DNA from: Sanderia malayensis | Lineage: Eukaryota > Cnidaria > Scyphozoa > Semaeostomeae > Pelagiidae | Length of the DNA stretch: 64,000 bases | Direction: 5' to 3' | Assembly: GCA_013076295.1 (NCBI GenBank) | Contig: RQOL01000660.1 | Location: forward strand, 3,534,001-3,598,000 | In this document: positions 34,201 through 43,200 of the stretch, piece after piece | How positions within the stretch are numbered: position 1 is the first letter of the stretch | How the letters are laid out: the number at the start of each line of letters is the position of its first letter | Program-made: the position numbers and the translations under genes | Notes under the pieces: generated by a model | What the model saw: the letters and a program-made list of their open reading frames with translations, nothing else | The model's database searches: none | Told to the model about the DNA's origin: nothing

Positions 34201-37200
34201 TGCCGAAGTTGATTTCACAAATCACAATGAGTTGAATTTGAATGAAAAGCACGCCACGCAGCAAGGGGTCCTTCCTGGTAGACGCCTTTTAGCATGCATC
34301 GAAAACCCTGCTGCAACCAACTGAGGAACCTGCGATATAATTTATCTGAGTTTGTGCTGCGAAATGAAATATCTTTCTTATTTGTTGATCACACAGCTAT
34401 AACACAACTATAAAAATGTTGTCACGCAAAAAATGTATTCAAGAAATTGTTTTACACCAAAGACATGTTCAAAAATTCTTTCAGAGAACAACCAAATGTT
34501 GTCGAATGAACCCTTGTGAATTCAAGTTGCCCATATAAATGGTACAGTTAGATGGATGGATGAAATGATTATTTTCCATCACTTGTTGAATATAAAAAAG
34601 TATGAACATAAGTTTTGTCTCCAACCATATTTTATTCCAACTTAGTGAATGTTGCAAAGCCAGTAGTGTTTGCTGTGTTCACTCTCTTCTTTCTGTGTCG
34701 ATCTCTAATTACTATGCAATAGTGATGATGAAGGTGGAGAAGATAACACGAATTCAATACCTTGAAATTCCATTTATTAATGAAAACCCAGATTAATACA
34801 TTCTGCTTTACTTACACAGCGTATTCTTGCCATTTTGTATATTGCAAATAAAGTAATTTATATTCAACGACCAACGACATCAAGTCAAGTATTTTGAGAA
34901 CGCGGGGGTTGATTAGATATGGCAATGAATTGAATTTGAACAAGGGATATACTATCCTAAGATTTGCGTTCTACATATGTCCTACTCTATTATGTGAACT
35001 AAAATGGAAAAATAACAATGGACAACAAGCCATTACTTTCCTGTAAATTTTTAAGAATGTTAAACTAAAAAGATACTCTTCTATTGCTCCATGATTCAGT
35101 AATACAATACAATCATGATAAAATGGCAAACGAAAATCAACCCAGTCTCACGTTCAAGTTTAACAAAGTGGAAGGTCAGCGAATCATTTTCGATGCCTAT
35201 TGCTGGATTGAACTGATCGCGAAAACTTAAAGCACGAAAACCATAATACTAGTGAAAAAATTCGTTTTATGAGGCAAGCTCATTAGTAATGAGTTAAAAA
35301 TAACGTTGGAGATAACTTATGGCACACAACAAGCTTAAAAACATTACACAAAAATGTTTCTCGTTAACAACTGTAGCTTCCAAGTAAATGCGTTTAACTT
35401 TGCCTGTTTTGTTGGAGAAGGTCTGAAAGCTATGTCAGCATGCTCACAGCAATCATTTATTCTTTTGATGGATTGTTTACTGGGGGTGCAAAATGAAGAA
35501 ATTTGCAATAAATGCTGGTCATCCATATTAACCTTAATAAATTGAATTTCAAATTGAGGATAATCAAGAAATCCAGAGTTATATACGCAATTAAGGTAAT
35601 CTTGAACATCACCAAAAGTGGAAAATTTCATTAGCATTGAAGTCCCACTTTGTACTGTCTGACCATTGTGATCTCCTCTGCTGTGAGAATCAAAGAGAAA
35701 AACAGCAGTTTTTGCCAGAAACATGGCAACACAGTATTGTCTTATAAAAAACAAACATCCCGAGCCAACATCCCTGTGCTGCAGGAAGCCTTGATCAGTG
35801 AATCCTAAACTTTGAGGGGCAAAAAGTACTCCTGTGATATTTGAAAGCATGTGCAAAGTTATTTTTGAATTTTGAATAACAATATTTTTTGGAATATCAA
35901 GTACAGAAAGAAATTTATCTGTGTTCAAACTTTTATAAATTTCATCGTCTCTATCAAGTACTATGTCCAGATCTATGCTGTTCCAACGAGCAACATTTTT
36001 CACTGTTGAAAAAAGTAATTGCAGCCACAGAATTACAAACACATTGTTTCCCAGCTGTATCTCCAAATTTTGGATTACCTTGATTAAAAGAGCCAAGTAG
36101 AACCTTGACAAATTTGTAGGGCAACATTATCACACACGCCCACGCGCGCTTGGCCAAGCTACTGTACTTTGGTTGGGCCTGGCAAATTGAGCCCTCATCA
36201 TTCATACCCACGCGATGATGTAATGGTGGCGTCATTTAACAAAATCAACTTTTGTTAAATGATGTTGTCTTTTTGAAATTCTTGTGCTGCTAGTCTGTAG
36301 CAACGATCCTTTTGATGTTAGTCCGTCGTAACATCATCACAACCCAATATAAATAAAAATAATGATAACAATGAATGCCTGCAAGCAGAATCGAAAAGCT
36401 GTGCGGAAGTAGGCCTTAAAAACTATTGTATCATCATTTGCACCATCATCATGTTTTATTGTTTTTTTGAAAGTAATCCCGGTCCAGAAAATCCTGACTT
36501 CAGATTTCAACTTGTTGATGTGCATTTAATCAAATGCTAGATGCTTTAGTCCTGGTTACATCACAGCAGCACTCATTTTAACAATGTTAACAGCTAGTTT
36601 TAAATACGATCGTGTGAACCTAAGTTATGGAAGAAAATAATTTAGTTGTTTATGCAAACAAAGATTTTAAAAATCAATCGCACTTTCGCTTCGCTTTCGT
36701 GCATGGTGTGGTGGGTTGGGCATTGAACACGCCAAATATCATTTGTTTTGATTGTTACATTGTTTCATTTAACAAATCGGTGCTGACTTATTGTTTTGTT
36801 TCAACAAATCAGCAACAGTAAGTTGTAGGTCATTTGTATTTTCTTACGCAAGAGACTTTTGTTAAAGGGCCAATCAAGAAGCTGTAATAAAGCATTGGTT
36901 CACTGAGCACCATCCGGTTGAAGGGCATTTCAAAGATTTACATTCTGTGCCAGAACGCAAATCAATGAAAGCACGTCACGCAGCAGTAGTTCGTTCCAGT
37001 TAGATGCCTTTTAGCATGCATCGGAAACCATAGTAATATCACATAAAAGCACAGTTCAATAAGGACAACCAACGCGCCAATTATTAATGCCTTATTTAGC
37101 CAGCTTATTTTTGCCGTTTTGTATATTACCTAATTTCCTAAATTTAGCTTGGTGAGTAGTTTGTAATAAAATCAACCATGCGCCAAAAGCAATCGAAAAC

Positions 37201-40200
37201 GAAGCTGTTACACTGAGAAGAGGTTCCGTTTTCACTTGACTCCGTTTTCATGCGTTCACACGAGTCCAAACTGAAAACGGAGTCGAATGAAAACGGTGCA
37301 CTCCACTTCTAGAGCGTTTTCCTTTGAAAACGTTTTCAATCGTTTCCTTGTGAACACAGTATCGTAAACGGATCAAAATGAAAACGGAGTCAAATGAAAA
37401 CGGTGTCGTGTGAACAGGGCCTGAGTTTGTGCTGCGAAGTGAAATATCTTTCTTGTCGTTTCAATATGTTTTGTGTTTTGTTGCAGTCTTCCGCGTCATC
37501 CTCAGCGCTGGGTATTCTCTTGTATGGCTCCTTATCATCTGGTCTATCACAAAATATCATGGAGTCTCTAATAGAACCATGGTTGACGATTTTGACAGAT
37601 GAGGTAAGATGTGCTAAACTGTGCTGAGCCAGAGTTATGGTTTTGATTATTGGCTTGCCTTGGCGTAGATAGGAAATTTTATAGGAGGGGTGAGAAATTC
37701 AGATTTTCCGACAAAAATTTCATAAGCATTTTTTTTCTTCAAGACTATGAATATAAGATAAGGAAATTAGCTACAACTAAACGTAAAAAGAAGAATTTTT
37801 TCCGATAAGATCAGCAATTTTCGGACAAAACGGCAGTTTAGCTCTACAGGGGGGATTTTCGCCCCCCTGACCCCCTCTCTTTGAATGACTAGAAAAAGCT
37901 CAAGTAGGACATTTCCATCTTTTTTTTGGTGTGTTAACTTATCTCTCTGTCTTTGTGTTTGGCAGATGGCCGAATCTGAAAAAAGGGTAGCAGCAATTTG
38001 CGGACTGATGTCGTCATTTGGCTCGTGGAAATTCCTCTTTCAGGCGAGTGAAATAAGAACCATTATATTCTTTGAATAACCATTCTTAGTGCCATGCAAT
38101 GTACTTTTTTGAAAGGAGGCAAGGAGACAACAGGGTGGAACAGCAATATTCCTTCCGATGTTAGTAGAAAAGCAATTTTAAACAAAATTAGGTGGGGTTT
38201 TTATCCTTTGAACTGAATGGCACAGCAGTTTTTAACAAATCTTTGAATAGGATTTATACCTATAATAGGGGACAAGGGTCAACTTAGGAAACAAAGCGAC
38301 CGAAATGGCCCTTTTTTATGGGCTTTAGTCCACCCCTGCCCCTCCCCCCCAAGACAAAGTTGTTCTTTCAATGCAGGCCTCTTTGATTATATGTTACAAA
38401 AAGAATTTTGTCGATGCCCTATGAGATTCTTTCAGGACAAACATTCTTCATAACACACGACAGTCTTAGTTTAACAGACATCTCGTTATAACGTATGCTG
38501 AAGATTTCCAGAAATTCCATGTTTAAACAAATTATTTTTATTATTTGTTTAATTTTTATTTTTATTATTTTTATTTTTATTATATTATTTAAACAAAACA
38601 GTCTTTATTCGTCACACAATAATTCCACTATTTCTATTTATTTCAATATTACGAAGGTAAGGATTTTAGGACGTATAAAAACAATATACTAATGGTAAAC
38701 TCTTACATTTAGTTTGAAGAGTTCGACACATTTGATGCTGCCCTGAAGACCAAACTTGCGTTGATAATCAAGACAGTACAACAGGTATTTGATCGCTTTA
38801 CCAGAAGTCTCTAGCAAGAGATCGATATTTTTAGCTTTAGCTGGCTGGTAATTCTGTTCAATATTAATCTTATCTAACAATTTATGCCTACGGAGAAATA
38901 TTTTATTTCTTTATGCGCATATTTGATCAAATTATTAAACCAGATATTTTCTGCACGAAAAAAATTGGTACCGGCTATATAAATTTTCGTGCGAATCCAA
39001 AATGGACCATTTAGTATTAGCTTCTTTGTTAGTTCAACTCTTGTGGCGTAGTGGTTGGCACTTGTGCTTGCCACTCGTGGAGTCGCGGATCGATTCCACC
39101 GAGCTCCACTTGAAGTTGAGTTGAAGGTGAGTTGAAATTAAATGAGGGCCGGTACGCCGAGGATCTACAAGAGAAAGTAGATCCCCGGCGTACCGGGACT
39201 TTTCGTCTTTCCGTTCAGGATAGTTTTTTCGGCAGAAACGCCGAAAAACCATCAACCGATCGTACTCAACTACTAACTCTGTTGGTACACCGGGGTAACG
39301 AGCGCCAACAGTGCCGGTCTGTTCATATATATCCAGTGACATCTGCCTGGACACTCGCCACCGATAAATATAGATACGTAAAAATATTTATCTGGAATTG
39401 TGTGCACAGGCTTTCTAATTGTGGGGATGAGTCAATACGCATGCGTATTTATATCATTTGCTCTCCTTTGTCTCCACAACTCAAGCTCGAACTTTATTTT
39501 GTCTTTGCTATTTTACCATCTATTATGCCAATGGATAGACGCGCACAATAGCGTTGCCGACAGCAACGCCCCCATCACTGCCAGCCAAGCCAGAGTCCAG
39601 TCGTAGCTACTTCTTTCATCTTTTTAAATTGAATTAATTCATTTGAACATACCTGCTATTTATTCTTTATCTTCAACCCTGTCTCATCAAACACTATTGT
39701 AACACACACCCGAGCAGCACTCGCATAAGCGCTGTTTACATCTAGTTATTTCATCTATTTGTAGTATATTTATTCTATTTGTAAACTAAGGTATGTACGT
39801 ATTAATTTCTGAACTCCACGTTGGTATAATAGAACCATGGATATAATATGTAAAACATTGTAATATATACTCTTATATTCATTCACCAGGTTTTGCAAAC
39901 ATCAGATGACACAAAATTATGCTTGCAATGCTCAAAGTTTCTTGGGATTTTCTACATGGTCAATGATGGATACGCATCTAAACAAGCTAATTGTAAGTAT
40001 CACAATGTCTTTAGACTTCAAAGGGAAATTAATTCTTCGTAACAATTTCAATTGTTAGTTCATCTTCAGTTGTCTTGTATACGTTGGCTAACTCATCCGA
40101 CATTCATTCACTCTTGGTCAATGAAAGTTGTTTTAAACTGTTCCAGACACCTCATGTTCATATGAGTAAATATTCGTAGATCTATTAATCGTTTTATTTC

Positions 40201-43200
40201 GTTTTAGTGCCGAGCAACTATGATTATCTTCGCGAGTCTTCTCTTTTAAGATCAGCATTTGCATTTTCAACAGAGGCAGGAAAGTCAGGTAAATTCTCCC
40301 TCAATGTATACGACGTTTTTTTGAATTTCATCTCTATTTCTAGACCGGATACCCTTACCTTCTTCTTCTTGAACCTTAGCCGTCAGGCCGCGGGCGCACC
40401 CAATTATGCACGAACTACCGCCACCGCTCCCTATCTTCCACTGCTCTTCTCAATTCTTCCATGCTGCACCCACTTCATTGTATCAAGTCATCTTTCCATT
40501 GCCTCCTTGGTCTTCCTCTTTCTCTGCTGTCTTCTATACTCTTATAACTCAGACTTAAAGGGTATTTTTGTAGGCCCAAGTGTGCTGCATTCTTCAGCGA
40601 AGGTATCTTGTGTAGTATATGGACTAATTGAATCTTCATCTGTGACTTTACCTCCTGTAAATTGGTCTCTTGTTTTCACTCCATTGATGAAGCTTGGATT
40701 CAGTAAGTTACACGAATTTTCTATTCTCCACGATGCTCATCGTTGACTATCTCTACCTAAATGTTTTTGAATAAACCAGAGTTAATATGATTCTTTTGTT
40801 TTTCACTTGATAGGCGCGTGTACTCAAAAGCTTTGCCTGGAATTTGCAATTGAAAACGCGTCGAAGTTTCCAACATTACGGGTGTGGTTTCTATCATGGT
40901 TGACACCAGGCATATTTCTAAATCTCGAGGTGTGTAGCTACTATAAATGTGCCTCTCTTGAAGTATCTATTTACTTTGCACGTGCCTCTATTAACTACTT
41001 ATTAGATTTGTAATATGAAAGAACGTCTTAAAATACTCACATGATCTTTATTTCTCACATTTCTTATTGTCGTAGAATGTTTTTGGTTTTATTGTGTTAG
41101 TCTTTCAGAACTTTCTTACATTTCAGGACACGTGTAAAGAATTGATTTTCTCTAAATTTGATTCGATTTCAAGATTAGTTCCTATGAATAAGCTTAAAAT
41201 TGTTCTTGAAGAAATTACAGTCGAAGCATTTCAAAACAAAGTAAGAAAGTTATGATTGAATCTTGAGAAAAATATCTGATGTAAAGAACTTCTCAGTGAA
41301 CGAAACTAAACATTTCATAAGCGTAGATCAAATTCCTCACACTACATTTTACTCGCTGTTTAGCGAACTCTTTATACGAGGACATATTTTATTTTGCACC
41401 AGCTTTGTTTTATCGAGATTTTAATGCATTTACTTTGAATAAGAGGACAAATGTTTGCTTACATTGAATAAATGTTAACATTGATACTTTTTTATTTTTA
41501 TCGATATTTTTAGGAAAGCAATAGTCAACTTCAGAAAAGTGTATTGTGCGGCTTGGAGAAGATTGCCAACATGAAAAGTCCAGTTCAATCCAGTCTATTA
41601 TATGTCAGTCAAGCTATTGAGAAGATATGTCTTGGCATGACCATTCATGAGGTATGAATTGCAATGCGTTGTTATTAGTTCATATCCTCCACAGTGCTTT
41701 ATGTTACAAAATCGCTTTCATTCAATGACAGTGCGGATGGAGGGTGTGATCTAAGATTAATACAGGTGAATGATTTCTTGTTATATTGTATTCATTCATG
41801 TACCTCATTTTTATTTTTACAGAATGAAGAAATACTGAAAAGTATTGCAGATTGTTTGGTTTGCTTGCCTAAAGAATTGAAAGATGTTGTCACGAAAAAT
41901 CTTCAAGTCCAGGTACACTTATTTTATAAAAATTTTAGAGCAGCTCAAACTTTCTTAGCAATTTTCCAACTGTGTACCAAAGCCTCCATTATGCTTTCCT
42001 CACAACAATTGAAAAACTTTACGTGGTGCATTAACAGAAGTGCAATGTTATTTTATGAATAACTTTTTAACACTAAATGGTAATTATGTACAGATTAAAT
42101 ACAAAATATTTAATGAAGCTTTCACAAAATTAAATATCTTGTGCATTCACGGCAATTTCTCGGCCATTAATTTTAATTTAGAAACATGTATTACCAAATG
42201 TTTGAGCAATAAATTTAAAGATTTTTTGCTTTTATTATTCATCATAATTATTTTTATCAGATGAACTTCGATGTTCCCGCAAAATTGGATTCTATTCTAC
42301 TTGCTTCTCGAAAGATTACTTTGACAACATTTCAAAGCTCATTAGAACGATTATTACATGGTGGGTATTTGCAAGCATTTGAAAAATATACGGCCAACTA
42401 CACGTCATGCCCCATATACTGCAGCTTTAAGCTCGTACACCTCTCGTATTACTGTATGTGTCCCTTATGTTCATAAATTACATTAAATTACATAAATTAC
42501 ATTCGTCCAAAGAAGCTCGCATGCCCTGATTTCTGAATTCCCTGGGTCCCTTCTTTCTCGGCAGCAGGCCCTAAAGAAGTGGTGGGGGGGGGGACAAAGA
42601 GAGTTTTTAGCTGGTACGCCCTTTACAAATGGTAAATTTTATGCGCCACACTCTGATGTACCCCACCTTTTACTTTTAATTGAATTTAAACGAATTACGA
42701 GATCCATCCTGGCCTGATCCAATTTTGAATTCTTTAGTTGGACGGGAAAGTCACTCTTTGTTTGAAGCTGTGAAAACCGACATTTGAGAGCATGGAGTGT
42801 AGACTCTTTGTAACATAGAGTGTAGACTCTATGCTCTCAAATGCATTACATGTAGGATGCTTGATATTTATATTTGTGACACGACCTTAAGCAATTGTCC
42901 AAGCTTCCTTCCAAAAGTTAATATAAATAGCGTAATAACATTTCTCTCAATTTCAGACCCTGAGAAAATTGATGCCAGCTCGCTCCAACGAATTACCTAT
43001 GCCTTGCAACAATATTCTTTGGGTATTCCTCCAAGTATTAAAGCAACAGATGATGATATTATGTGGTTTCTTGAGCTTACTACGCGTACAAAGAAATTAG
43101 CTGATAGTGGAGTAGGTTTTTATGTTACAAGTTTAACAACCTATGATTGTTTTACATTGCTTTATATATTGCCTCATTAGGCAACTTTCTTGAAGACAAC

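Larger units (their letters stand above)
19608..37486 (+). other. FOCAD intron 30, host of nested genes
   Basis: The donor GTAAGT follows FOCAD exon 30 (ends 19607), and the acceptor TTGCAG precedes the next recognisable exon at 37487. The flanking exons encode adjacent parts of FOCAD (AVSGFCFGSLKADDV, then SALGILLYGSLSSGL). At 17.9 kb it is far larger than any other intron of this gene; most are 0.2-1.5 kb. It holds four minus-strand peptide genes, one minus-strand glycosyltransferase-like gene, a broken protease ORF and several repeats. Stretches not listed separately (30250-30600, 31280-32890, 34860-35340, 36240-36950) show only AT-rich DNA and duplicated flanks. Confidence 0.85.

Noticed and set aside
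39040..39112. Functional tRNA gene
   Set aside because: A and B boxes are present, but acceptor, D and anticodon arms do not pair properly; SINE-derived.
40207..40746. 179-codon single-exon protein
   Set aside because: It is two FOCAD exons (40208-40288 and 40574-40702) with the intron between them happening to stay open.
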